Shown here: positions 1-10,073 of the stretch, piece by piece | How positions within the stretch are numbered: the first letter of the stretch is position 1 | How the letters are laid out: each line of letters opens with the position of its first letter | Source: Endomychus coccineus | Lineage: Eukaryota > Arthropoda > Insecta > Coleoptera > Endomychidae | Length of the DNA: 64,000 nt | Reading direction: 5' to 3' | Assembly: GCA_958510875.1 (NCBI GenBank) | Contig: CAUEHT010000003.1 | Coordinates: 186,001 to 250,000 of the forward strand | Position numbers and translations under genes: made by a program | Notes under the pieces: model-generated | Database searches by the model: none | The model's input: only the letters and a program-made list of their open reading frames with translations | Told to the model about the DNA's origin: nothing

Positions 1-348
1 AAACCCGCACTTTTTTTGTCATATATCACCCTAAAATATACAGCTACAGCATATTCTTTGAAGCGTCTACAAATGTGTGTATGCTTATTTTATTCTGCTC
101 CGTGTTACCAATTTTATTGCAACGTGGAATTTCTATTTTTATCAAACTTTGTAGATTTTTCATCCAGATTTTGAAAGGTACCACCAACTCATTATCTACT
201 TTAGTATCCCAAGATACATTTTCTTTTCACAGCTTTTGTAACCATAATTTAGGCTGTAAAGTAGCGGGGCTTGTAAATCCTATGGGGTCAAACACCTTTT
301 GTGCCATACTTAACAGTTTTCTTTCAGTCACATAATGTTTTCTGTCTC
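1..348 (-). pseudogene. BEL/Pao retrotransposon pol fragment (Peptidase_A17-like region)
   Basis: Reading the minus strand gives a BEL/Pao polyprotein segment that runs off the window edge. The segment TERKLLSMAQKVFDPIGF followed by KLWLQKLW and then IPRCN is the usual post-RT block of BEL/Pao elements (an LS..A+.FDP+GF core, then a W-rich stretch and an IPR motif). This is the region after reverse transcriptase in the pol polyprotein. A plus-strand ORF at 75-335 is only its antisense shadow. The same element resumes beyond the Maverick at about 11,571, so this is the interrupted host of that insertion. The assignment rests on recalled family patterns, not a search. Confidence 0.7.
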
Positions 349-407
349 TACCTTGAGCAAATCCGCGTTAATGGTTAACACGTGCCCGCACTGATTCTTC
401 AACAAAT

Positions 408-413
408 GAATTC
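408..413. repeat. Left target site duplication GAATTC of Maverick 1
   Basis: GAATTC lies directly before the AGTAGGTA terminus and is repeated exactly at 11,565-11,570 directly after the TACCTACT terminus. A 6-bp duplication is characteristic of Maverick/Polinton integration. Confidence 0.85.
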
Positions 414-1124
414 AGTAGGTATGGCCCCACTTGGGCCCGCCTGATAGAGAGCCTTATCAGATGTAGGCAACCAGTAGCGCATGCGCGGTCATGGGTTTCC
501 CAGACGGGTATCGGTAAGTATTGGTACTGTATTATCAGCTGGGTAGATGGTTAGGGTGTGATGTCGCCTCTAGGGTGTGGTGTCTGACTGCTAGGTGACC
601 TTCTGCTAGGGTTTTGTGGAGTGGTAATCAGCTTGTATACAAGGTCGCTCGAAACAGCTTGTAAGCTGGGTGTGAGGTTAGGGAGAATTTCAGCTGTATG
701 TAAACATATTCTCTGACAAAAGATACGAGAGCAGACAGTTGAGAGTCTGTGAATATTCACGAAAATAAACTGTATTCTTAAAATAATTCAACTCATCATT
801 CTATAGCAACAATTGCGGTTAAACGGCATATGGGAGTATAAATCATATCTGTTTGAAACACCTAGCCAACGCGTTAAATTATTATTAAAATGAAATAATT
901 CAATTTATCGTTCTATAGTAACAATCGCGGTTAAATGGATAAATCATATCTGTTTGTGAAACATATCGCTAGCGTATTAAGATTGCAACGCGTTAGAAGC
1001 CTCAGATATTTTGATAACCAACACTTGTTGATATTGACCAGGCGCGGACTGGCCCCCAGACATTTGTTTCTCCACGCTTCAAAAAGTCCACGATTGTACA
1101 TATAAGCTAGGCCGATAGAACAAC

Positions 1125-1205
1125 ATGTTATTAATCATTCTATGCTACCTCGCAAACCAGGCGAACGAATATCTAGAGCACAAAGCAACCTATACACTCA
1201 TGTGA
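1125..1205 (+). pseudogene. MMP signal-peptide stub inside left TIR
   Basis: A 26-codon frame starting MLLIILCYLANQANEYLE matches the first codons of the full MMP genes (MLLFILCF..., then ANEYLV) at 9,944 (minus) and 56,615 (plus). It then runs into a stop and the tandem array. The ATG is 711 bases inside the element end. In the Maverick end at 55,890 the intact MMP ATG is 725 bases inside, so the stub occupies the homologous position and is a decapitated MMP copy. Confidence 0.8.
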
Positions 1206-1215
1206 TCGAGGTTAG

Positions 1216-1690
1216 CGATCAGCAAGCGTGACGAAAACGACTCGAAAGCGTGACGAAAGCGTGACGAAAACGACTGGGAAGCGACTCGCAAGCGACTTGG
1301 AAGCGACTCGCAAGCGACTCGGAAGCGACTCGAAAGCGACTCGGAAGCGACTCGGAAACGACTCGGAAGCGACTCGGAAGCGACATGAAAAAACGATTGA
1401 AACCGCATGAAAAAACGATTAAAACGACATGAAAAACGATAAAACGACATGAAAAACGATCAAAACGACATGAAAAACGATTAAAACGACATGAAAAACG
1501 ATAAAACGACATGAAAAACGATCAAAACGACATGAAAAACGATTAAAACGACATGAAAAAACGATTAAAACGACTTGAAGAAGCGATAAAACGACTCGAA
1601 AAACGATTCAAGCGACCCAAGCGACTCGAAAGCGTGACGAAAACGACTCGAAAGCGTGTGGGTTGTACAAGGCGTGTGGCAGCCCAACGA
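1216..1690. repeat. GACGAAAACG / GACATGAAAAACGATT tandem array
   Basis: Short degenerate units (for example GCGACTCGGAA, GTGACGAAAACGACTCG and CGACATGAAAAACGATAAAA) fill about 470 bases. The reverse-complement counterpart in the right TIR spans only about 10,600-10,790. The array opens reading frames on both strands that are repeat artefacts. Confidence 0.9.
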
Positions 1691-2158
1691 AATTCCACGA
1701 GTTAGTGTTTGTAACATATAGTTCACATAATATTATATCATGGGCCCGAATAGATAGACCACCTTATTGCAACTACCATGATTTACAAAATTTTAGACTT
1801 ATACCTAAACACACCCCTTAAGCTAGATTATAAAATACATAGCTGTTGCTGAAGCACATTTAACATTTAGTTATTGAAATAATAATTATTGTAAGTATGA
1901 TTTCATATTATTAGAATCTAGTGGGATAGTTTGAACTAGAAAATACACATAGAAAATATACAGTTTTCCAGTATACTCTCTCACAGAGGTGAGTTACTTG
2001 TTTGTGAGACACCGTTGAATATAATCACTGGATGTAAGCAGCTTATATGGCTAGTGTATGTGTTTCATTTTACATATAGCTGTAATATTATTGATATCTA
2101 TTCACATGTAGCTATTATTATTATTGATATTTACATATAGTTACAATATACCCGTTTC

Positions 2159-5080
2159 ACATAATTAGAATCTAATATTATATCATAAGAAATAACCTGA
2201 ATAGTCTTAACATAAGCGCTTTTAACATTTAGTTGAATATTTGTGAACATTTATGAGATATGACAAGAAATTATGGTTTGGGATCCATCAGCTCGGTGGA
2301 AGAACTCTACTCAATAAGTAAACGATCGATCCTTGTATATTTGTTAAATATATATTACACTGTAGAATTATTATTATCGTAAACGATGGTGTGTCTTATT
2401 TCATTTATGAAACATGCGATAATTAACCGATTATAAATTGTACCCGCGATAAAAACGAATGGATAGATAAATTATATCAAACTCCGTTCAACAGCAAACC
2501 TGCGGTTTCCGCTCAAAACCGTGTGAACGGATTTGCATAGTCGCGTGGTCTTCATAAGTGGAAACTAAAGGCTGAAGACTTCATTTCTCAAGACCCATCA
2601 TGGCCTTAAACATGTGTGTGTATGTGTTCGAAGATAAGCACTCTTTTGATATTTTTACCCTATTGTTAAAATGAATCTAAAAAGAAGTTGGCCGATAGTT
2701 AACTATTATGAAGGTAGAAATATTTTTGAATTCTCAGAATATATTTTGGCGGTAAAAAATATGAAAATTATTCAATGTCAATATTTGTTCCAACCTTTTG
2801 AAATATGTACAGATAGGTGTGAGCCGAAAAACAGAGCATACAACTCCATGAAAATATAACTACAGTTTAAAAAGGGGTCTGAATGTTATTCTGAATTTTT
2901 TATTTGAGCGTGTTTAAAAAAGAACATCACCATATAATTTTCTACCTGCATGTAAAATCATTCTGAAAACATGACTTTGGCTCTAGTTAAAACAAATTTC
3001 CTGGGAGTTACAATTGTAAAATTACCGCCAGGATAAAAATTTTCTTGAAACCCTCATTATATGTTTTTGGTTTTAAAATGAATGGCTCTCCAACGAATTA
3101 CTACAGTTATCATATAATTATCCATTAGTAAAAATCCAATGTGAATACTTCAACTATTTTGCCATCCTAAGAAATAAGTATAAAAAGAGTTACAACAAGC
3201 TGATAAAAAATATTCGTAATCACCTATATACTTCCAGAGATTAGCAGTGTGTCTTTGATTTAAATCATTAAATTTAACCCTGCTGTATAAGATAAAATAT
3301 AATTTTAGAAAATTATTTAATCAATTCCATCTAGAGAGCCGGAATAAAATTGCAAGCAGTAGAAATATTTAGGTCAAAAATACAGAGGTTAAAGAGCTTC
3401 ACCATATGTTTTTCCTCTAGTGAGGGAGTTTCCAACGAACCACACATGAGTTAGTAATATAAAAACTTCAACTATTTTATCATTCACAGAGAAAATGGTA
3501 ATATAAAGAATTAAATTATTCACAATTTCCTATTTGAACACATTTTCTTATAATTATCATATATATTTCCCTCTATATGAACATATATATTTCCAGAGAC
3601 TAGTAGTGGTTTGTTTTAAATTATTCAATTTAGAAATTATTTAATTAATATTTCCTGAGATTAGAAATTATTTAATTAGTAGAGACCTGTTTTAAATTAT
3701 TCAATTTAGAAATTATTCATTCCATCTAGAGAGCCGGAATAAAATTGCAGACAGTAGAAATATTTAGGTCAAAAATAGAGGTAAAAGAGCTTCACCATAT
3801 GTTATTGAGCGAATTTTCAACGAATTACAGCATATATACTCATACCTATATTGATAGGCAAATTATTCGAAATTCCCATTTGAATACAGTTTCTTATTAA
3901 ATTTGATCCTGAAATATATATATTACTTCAACTATTTTATCATTCACAGGGTAAATGGTAATATAAAGAATTAAATTATTCACAATTTCCTATTTGAACA
4001 CATTTTCTTATAATTATCATATATATTTCCCTCTATATGAACATATATATTTCCAGAGATTAGTAGTGGTTTGTTTTAAATTATTCAATTTAGAAATTAT
4101 TTAATTAATATTTCCTAAGATTAGAAATTATTTAATTAGTAGAGGCTTGTTTTAAATTATTCAATTTAGAAATTATTCATTCCATCTAGAGAGCCGGAAT
4201 AAAATTGCAGACAGTAGAAATATTTAGGTCAAAAATAGAGGTAAAAGAGCTTCACCATATGTTAGTGAGCGAATTTTCAACGAATTACAGCATATATATA
4301 CTCATACCTATATTGATAGGCAAATTATTCGAAATCCCCATTTGAATACAGTTTCCTCACTGTATATATTGAACCTCCTACTTACGGAGCCCTGTTTTAA
4401 ATTATTAAATTTGATCCTGAAATATATATTACTTCAGGTTTATAAGTTAAAAATATATACTTTTAGAAATATATATATATATATATTACTTTAAGTTTAT
4501 AAGTTAAAAATATATAATTTTTAGAAAATATTTACAAATTAGTCTATTCTTTCAGTGTGTGGAGTTTCATATATATTTTTCACAAAACCATAACAGGGCT
4601 ACAGGGTAAATTGCTTGAAGCCACGTTTGAGTATGGAGAGATGAAATAAATTATGCCTAGTAGGAATATTTAGAACAAAGGTGAAAAAATTATTCTAAAA
4701 GCTACACTATATGTGTTGATGAATTAGTAATATAAAAACGATTAAGACGCTCAAATTTCACGCTGAATAAAAATAAGTTATATAAGATCAAATGTGAAGG
4801 TTTAGTCCAAAAGTATTTTGTAATATAAGACCCCTAAATTTCATAAATGTGAAAACACCACACTCTCCTCAGATGAATTAGTAATATAAAACAAATGTGA
4901 AGACTTCATCTACAGGTATTTTGATAGGAAAAAAGTAAATTATCAAAAAAATTCCTGCTTGAGTACTAGTTCTTATCCGTAATTATTCTGAAGCTATTTT
5001 ACCGAGTCCTGAGATTAGTAGTATCTTGTTTTAAATTATTCAACCATTTTGAAGTTTAATTATTTATATCATCTTATATA
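2159..5080. other. AT-rich non-coding interior with ~390-460 bp internal repeats
   Basis: No coding sequence is recognised. A segment containing GAGAGCCGGAATAAAATTGC and TTAGGTCAAAAATA occurs near 3,330, 3,725 and 4,187, with the intervening sequence also shared, so three diverged tandem copies cover about 3,300-4,340. A short ORF at 2,671-2,859 has no support as a gene. Confidence 0.7.
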
Positions 5081-5083
5081 GGC

Positions 5084-5154
5084 TGCTCCCCCGAAGCCTG
5101 CTCAACACCAGAGGGGCGCTCAACATCCAGGAGGGATAGTCAAGCACCCCAGGG
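5084..5154 (+). other. Candidate micro-exon inside Maverick 1
   Basis: A GC-rich run of about 70 bases is preceded by ATCTTATATAG and followed by GTGAGTG, that is, by a plausible splice acceptor and a strong donor. One frame reads AAPPKPAQHQRGAQHPGG without a stop. Base composition jumps relative to the AT-rich flanks. It could be an exon of a captured cargo gene whose later exon is the GC-rich block at 6,490-6,843. No family is recognised. Confidence 0.35.
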
Positions 5155-5665
5155 TGAGTGCTTTTTTCTGAACAAATTAAAATATTCTGAAAAGTAATTT
5201 ATAGGATCATCATTTTATAATCAATGTTTGATATATAGAAAAAACCTTGTTTTCCCCACCACCCCTAAGAGGTACAAGGTTAAGGCGCGTTTTTTTCCAA
5301 GTGGTTTCGCCTTTAGCCCTAATCCACTATAGAAATGTTTGAATCATCCTTTTCTCACCCCTATTGGGTCTTTTTTTATTGCCTCTTTTGTAATTTTTGA
5401 ATATTGGGTCTTTTTTTATGTTTTGTTGCCTCTTTTATTTTAAACATTGGGTCTTTTTTTTATTGCCTCTTTTTTATACTTATACACTAGGATGGCAAAA
5501 CGATGATTCAAGACATACCTATTAGCTCAAAATAAATGAAAAATGTTTCAACGTGTGTGTAATATCCTTTCACTGCTAATGTATTTGAAACAATTCTATA
5601 TATATTCATTGTAAAAAAGACATTTCTATATATATATATCAAAAATATATTGAGTGTATGTACAG

Positions 5666-6060
5666 CTAAACCTTTATTCTTTTATATCCATATGGATAAG
5701 ATGTGTTTTCGTTAGGAAAGAAGCGCTTCAGAGATACAGGTTTGTACTCTTTTCTGACATCAACAGAGATAACTGCGTGTTCTTTCGTGCGCCGAATTTG
5801 TCTGGAGGTTATATATACAGGCTCGGACTTATCCAGTATCATTTTGACTATCGAGTCGAAATTCACAACCTTAGATGCTGCATAACTAAGGGATATACCA
5901 TTAACTTTACAAGTGTTTATATACTCTGCAGCTGCTGTGGACCAAACCTTGAAGGCGTAGTTTTTGGGGCCACCCGAGGCAAAAGCCTCAATATATGAGC
6001 CAGGCCCATAGGATTCTAACTCATCGGTCATTTCTCCTAGAAACGACCCTGTGGGTGGTA
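5666..6060 (-). pseudogene. Maverick protein-primed DNA polymerase B, C-terminal relic (type 1)
   Basis: The minus-strand frame reads FLGEMTDELESYGPGSYIE and then SGGPKNYAF, VVNFDS and a final YGYK before the stop. The block GE+TDELE.YGPGSYI..F.SGGPKNYA is typical of the C-terminal palm/thumb portion of type-B polymerases of Mavericks, which replicate the element by protein priming. Only about 130 of the expected 1,000 or more residues remain. The frame continues upstream of the first methionine to about 6,060 and is then lost in the tandem repeats. It is a broken remnant showing that the element once encoded its own polymerase. Confidence 0.75.
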
Positions 6061-6440
6061 CAAACAGCCTCTAACGCTCCAAGAAGTCTCTAACACTTCT
6101 ACCTCGCCAACACTTCTATCAACCAAGCTGTCGCTACGCTTCGATCCGTCAACAACAACAAGAAGTCTCTAACGCTAAAGGGCCAAGAAGTCTCTAACAC
6201 TTCTAGAAGTCTCTAACACTTCAACACGTCTATCGCCCATGTTGTTAAATCAAGAAGTCTCCAAGAAGTCTCTAACACTTCTACTTCACCAACACTTCTA
6301 CCAACCAAGCTGTCGCTACGCTTCGATCATCAGAAACACGCTTCTTCAGAACACTATCCGTCTACATCAGCAGCCTCTAACGCTCGCAACAACGATGTCT
6401 CTACAGAAAATGTGTCTATCTCTTGATCGATTTATACATA
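6060..6440. repeat. AAGTCTCTAACACTTCTA tandem repeat
   Basis: The unit AAGAAGTCTCTAACACTTCT, with a companion ACCAAGCTGTCGCTACGCTTCGATC, recurs several times in both perfect and shortened form. The short ORF at 6,239-6,451 is made of this repeat. Confidence 0.8.
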
Positions 6441-6489
6441 ATATAATGTAGGTCACTGAGATTTTTCTCATGTTTTTTCTTTCTTTTAC

Positions 6490-6843
6490 AGTTGGGGTAT
6501 AACAACAGGACTGGAACTTCTGAATATCAAAAAAAGGGGGCTCTCAACAGGCAGCTAAACCATTCCGTCCATGACTGAGCCCCCTACCCCGCTCCAGGGC
6601 GGCAGCTATCATTCCCTGGAGCACCCACATCTCCGGTCCGGGGGTTGCACCCCAATCAGGCAGCTATACATCCTTGAAGCCCCCGGACAATCTACCTCAA
6701 AGAGGGCTCTCATCAGGCAGCTATCCAACCTAACCGTGGCAGAGCCCCCGCCCCCGCTCCGGCAGCTATCACCCTTGGAGCCCCCATCATCGATCCAGGA
6801 ACTGTCCACAAAACATCACAATAATGAACGAGTCGTTTGGTAG
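6490..6843 (+). CDS. Unrecognised Pro/Leu-rich GC-rich ORF in Maverick 1 (hypothetical)
   Basis: I do not recognise this gene. After a polypyrimidine run ending in TTTTACAG at about 6,491, a GC-rich island begins, far from the local AT-rich composition. One frame gives a 28-codon peptide ending NHSVHD; the overlapping ORF 6,571-6,843 (90 codons) reads MTEPPTPLQGG, then repeated RQL modules (IRQLYILEAPG, IRQLSNLTVAEPP, LRQLSPLEPP). The DNA has a matching internal repeat built on CAGGCAGCTA. It may be the terminal exon of a captured gene together with the 5,084-5,154 micro-exon, or just a GC-rich repeat. No domain, signal peptide or membrane segment is seen. Confidence 0.3.
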
Positions 6844-6849
6844 AGGACA

Positions 6850-7740
6850 GTCCCTGGATCAACCCATCAGGATTGTAATCTAAATTATAAATATTGTTTC
6901 AGAGCTAGAAACAAAAAATTTATGTTACTATCTAGTTAATAAATATAATTATAAATATACTTTTGTTTTTATTACCTGTTTGCATATAATGTTCCTCAAA
7001 AAGTGATTCAGATCATTATGTTATCTTTTTCAATTATTATAGTATGTAGTAGCTGTTATCAAACAGTTTGCGGTTCTCTCTTATCTCGAGTATTGAAGCC
7101 AATAAAGTTTCATATAGCAATATTCCGTTAGATTTAATAATCATAGTAATTGGGGCAATATACCTCTAGAGGAATTCCTCGGTGGTATAAAATTAATTGT
7201 AAAGACAGGTTATTTCAGTTTCAATAATATTTTTACAGTCAGATTTTTGGTTGTCAAATTTAAACCCATAATAGCTAGGATGGGTTTTTACTAGATAGTT
7301 GTCTCATAATAACAAATCGTTAAAGTGAGAGTTATCAATCTCATTCATGAAGAATCTCAACGAATCTCTACAGGTGATGATAGTCAAATATATTCATTTA
7401 GACCCAGTCAAATTTCTCGAAGGTTCGCTTATCTCTCAAATGATAACAATATTGCATACAAAATAGATTTAGGTTAGTTACATGGGAAATATCGATATTC
7501 TCAAATAAAAAGGTAATAATAGTGGGGTAATTTCTACAGCTGATTTAACCTCACATCGATGAATATTCAATAATTCCAACACCCAACTCTTCTTTAGTGG
7601 AATTTCCTTGAGAAATATCTAGAGAAAGGCGGCCGTTGTGAAAATTATAGAACTACTTTTTTCGTCGTTTTTAAACGGTGAATTTTATCAGTAGGATGGG
7701 GTTATATGGTAGGATGAGGAATAAAACTCTTTATATGCAA
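6850..7740. other. Non-coding stretch, nothing recognised
   Basis: AT-rich sequence between the GC-rich island and the zinc-finger gene. No ORF, tRNA-like fold or repeat of note was found. Confidence 0.6.
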
Positions 7741-7798
7741 TAATCTTTATTGAAATTACATATTCCAGAATCCTCAGGTACATTAACATTTATTGAAA

Positions 7799-8341
7799 TT
7801 ACATATTTCTGAAGCCTGGGATATCTTCTTCTTCTTCATCTACAAATGTTAATTTACAATTTTCATCCATACTATACAGTCTATTGTTGATTTTTACAGA
7901 TGATGTAGATTTATTTTTAATGAATGGAGGCTTATCTGAGTATCCTTTGATGAAACACATGTTTACAACGACATTCCCATCCTTTTCTACCCGCTTTATC
8001 GCCCTCCAAACAGGCGCAACTATATTTTCCGTAGTCCATTGTTGACCTTGAATTTCCACAGTATCGAAAAGATGAATGCTTTGTGGTGTACAATATTGGA
8101 ATTTTGCCTCTATCCTCAAAACATTTTGTATGTTTTTTCCTGAGAGGTTATGTTCAAGTAGGAATTTCTGACCTAGGGCTCCGTAGGGTGCCTGTTGGAA
8201 TGCCCGAAGCATCATTCGATCAAACACCGGTGTGAACTGCATCAAGAAAGATAATTTCATATCGGGGTGTTTATTTAGTTTATGCCTTTTCACAGCGTAC
8301 TTTCTAGTATAGCTTTTTTGGCATAACTCGCAGGAGTACAT
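7799..8341 (-). CDS. C2H2 zinc-finger protein of Maverick type (hypothetical, 180 aa)
   Basis: An intact 180-codon ORF begins MYSCELCQKSYTRKYAVKRH. The first 25 residues form one C2H2 finger (C-x2-C-x12-H-x4-H). The remainder, beginning FLMQFTPVFDRMMLRAFQ, has no motif I can name. Short N-terminal C2H2 proteins of this kind are common companions of insect Maverick genes, and this one lies between the polymerase relic and the MMP on the same strand. The C-terminus is acidic (VDEEEEDIPGF). On the minus strand an AATAAA lies at about 7,791-7,796, just past the stop, and a duplicate of that tail follows at 7,745. The function is unknown; DNA or RNA binding is an inference from the finger alone. 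Confidence 0.55.
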   Translation of the reverse strand: MYSCELCQKSYTRKYAVKRHKLNKHPDMKLSFLMQFTPVFDRMMLRAFQQAPYGALGQKFLLEHNLSGKNIQNVLRIEAKFQYCTPQSIHLFDTVEIQGQQWTTENIVAPVWRAIKRVEKDGNVVVNMCFIKGYSDKPPFIKNKSTSSVKINNRLYSMDENCKLTFVDEEEEDIPGFRNM

Positions 8342-8413
8342 GTTTAGCGTGTGTGTTCGCTACGACACCTGATTAATAACTGACACCTCCATTGATCGTT
8401 CTATTATATATAC

Positions 8414-9944
8414 TCAAACCACCTGTTGTTGTTGTTCAATGTCTTCTTCTTCATCATCTTCTGGGGAGAGTAGGGTTTCGGGTGTATGTCTTGATAGAAT
8501 CTCACGCACCAATTCTTTCAACTGGTCGAGCAAGCTCACATTTGGACATTGTATTCCGAAAATGTTTGGATTGAATTTTTCTACTTTTACCAGGGTATGA
8601 AGAAACTCGTTGTATTGATAAACCATATCTTTCTGGAAAAAATATAGTATTCCGTCGATGTAGCGAAATGCGGCCGAGATGGGTGTAGGGGCAGTATGAA
8701 AGAGTTTTGTTATCAGTCCGTGATATTTCGTTGTGAAGTCACACTCGTTGATTTCGGCGAAATAATAAGTGTTGTAAAAAATATATGTACGCCCTGTATA
8801 TGAGCTCACCACACCCTGTATATGAACATTAGGTACCCTCAATGCATTTGAATAGGATTTTGGCCAGCCTTTAATCAACTGTAAGCTAGGAAATTCCATC
8901 ATATATACCATTCTATCTATGAAGAATACAATCTCTCCTGAGGGTCTTTGATAAATTGCAGATATTTTTCGGAAGTTGGCTGGTAAAAACGGTAGCTAGC
9001 CGGTAATTAACATTGGCTGCTCCATAATTTTCGTTTCTAATTCCATCACCCAAACCCACTTTCCATAGAAAATATACAAGCGCTGGTTCACCACCAGGAA
9101 GGTGTGCAGTCTCTTCATATTACATATATCTGGAGCGGTGGGTGGTTTGGTTGTAGTAGTGGTAGTGGTGGATGTGGATTTTTTGGGACACAGGCCTATT
9201 GGTCGTTGTTGGTTTTCCATATAGACTCTGTACACCATAAATATCGTCGTTACTCAAAGTAATATTAGAAAAGTCTCTAGGTTCTTCGTAAAATGCAAAC
9301 ATTACAGACTCGGCATTGCCCGTATGTGCTGATCCTATTGCATGTCCGATTTCATGTAATAGTACAGCAAACAAACTTGATTCGTTATAAGTGGGCTTCG
9401 TTTTTGTTTCACACCAGTTTTCATCTCGATCCAAATGTATTTCGACAGTTGACCCGTCACTTGTTGGAAAATCCGAGTGTGCGAGAATCGTTCCAGGTCC
9501 GTCAAACAACCCTGAACACACACCATTGTTCGTAACTCTACGATGCATTCCTTTCTGATACGAGATGAGTATATCGGTTGTGTTACCCCCTGTATATTCA
9601 AAGCTCAGTCCAGAATATTTGCTCCACACTTCAAATACTTCAGTGGTCAATCTAAGCAGTTGAGTTGAGGCAAATCTAAATCTCCATGTCAATTTCGACT
9701 TCAACCATCTGGATGTTGTTCTGTATTGAGAAGGATCATCAGCCACTCCGCACCTTTTTGTATTCATCAATTTCAAAGTCTCATTATTTAGGGTACCATC
9801 TATTGGTAGTCTATAGAATTCTTGAAACACTCTTAATGCATCCTCTGTTTCACTCAACCCGTTGGAATTTTCCGTCATATACCCATATTTTACTAGATAA
9901 TCGTTAGCCAGGGCTCCGACGAAGCATAGAATGAATAATAACAT
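8414..9944 (-). pseudogene. Matrix metalloproteinase with hemopexin-like repeats, Maverick cargo (copy 1, two lesions)
   Basis: A secreted zinc endopeptidase that would cleave extracellular matrix. Residues 1-14 are a signal peptide (MLLFILCFVGALAN). A prodomain follows, with RLPIDGTLN and a variant cysteine switch KRCGVADD in place of PRCGVPD. The catalytic domain has the complete zinc site HEIGHAIGSAH and a Met-turn SVMFAFY. A Thr-rich hinge leads into hemopexin-like repeats (LHTFLVVNQRLYIFYG, MVYMMEF, AFRYIDGILYFF) and an acidic, Gln-rich tail. The frame shifts once in the hinge (about 9,170-9,205), and a TAG at about 8,996 replaces what is TGG in the copy at 46.9 kb, so the locus is a very recent pseudogene. 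There is no intron over 1.5 kb, unlike most insect MMP genes, which fits a retro- or virus-borne copy. The start is chosen for the signal peptide and the shared upstream promoter. Confidence 0.88.
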
Positions 9945-10060
9945 GTTGCTCTATCGACAACTTTACACATAATGCCTTACCTATCTGAAACTCTTATATA
10001 TATATAACCAACATAATGCCTTCCCTACCTGAAACTCTTATACATCTTCATTCGTAGATC
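9945..10060 (-). promoter_or_regulatory. Putative MMP promoter (TATA-type), copy 1
   Basis: Upstream of the MMP start a run TATATATATATAAG is followed by AGTTTCAGATAGGTAAGGC and then GTCGATAGAGCAAC before the ATG. The same order of blocks, nearly base for base, precedes the MMP at 56,615. Conservation of a TATA-like box about 60 bases from the ATG between copies suggests a mobile promoter that travels with the gene. Confidence 0.5.
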
Positions 10061-10073
10061 GTGTCCATTGGAT

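Larger units (their letters stand above)
414..2158 (+). repeat. Left terminal inverted repeat of Maverick 1
   Basis: The stretch from AGTAGGTATGG to about 2,158 matches the reverse complement of 10,074-11,564. Shared landmarks are the GCGCATGCGCGGTCAT block, the MMP signal-peptide stub, the GACGAAAACG array and the outer-to-inner run ending near CCCGTTTCA. The left arm is longer mainly because its GACGAAAACG array is expanded. Confidence 0.88.

Noticed and set aside
75..335. 86-codon plus-strand ORF
   Set aside because: Antisense shadow of the BEL/Pao fragment, which has recognisable motifs on the minus strand.
1190..1512. Ser/Arg-Phe repeat proteins on the minus strand and Lys/Arg-rich ones on the plus strand
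   Set aside because: Read-through of the GACGAAAACG array; no start context or conserved counterpart.
5654..5998. 114-codon plus-strand ORF
   Set aside because: Antisense of the polymerase B relic, which carries the recognisable motifs.
9335..9601. 88-codon ORF overlapping MMP, repeated at 56,958-57,224
   Set aside because: Alternative frame of the MMP catalytic domain; conservation follows from the MMP.
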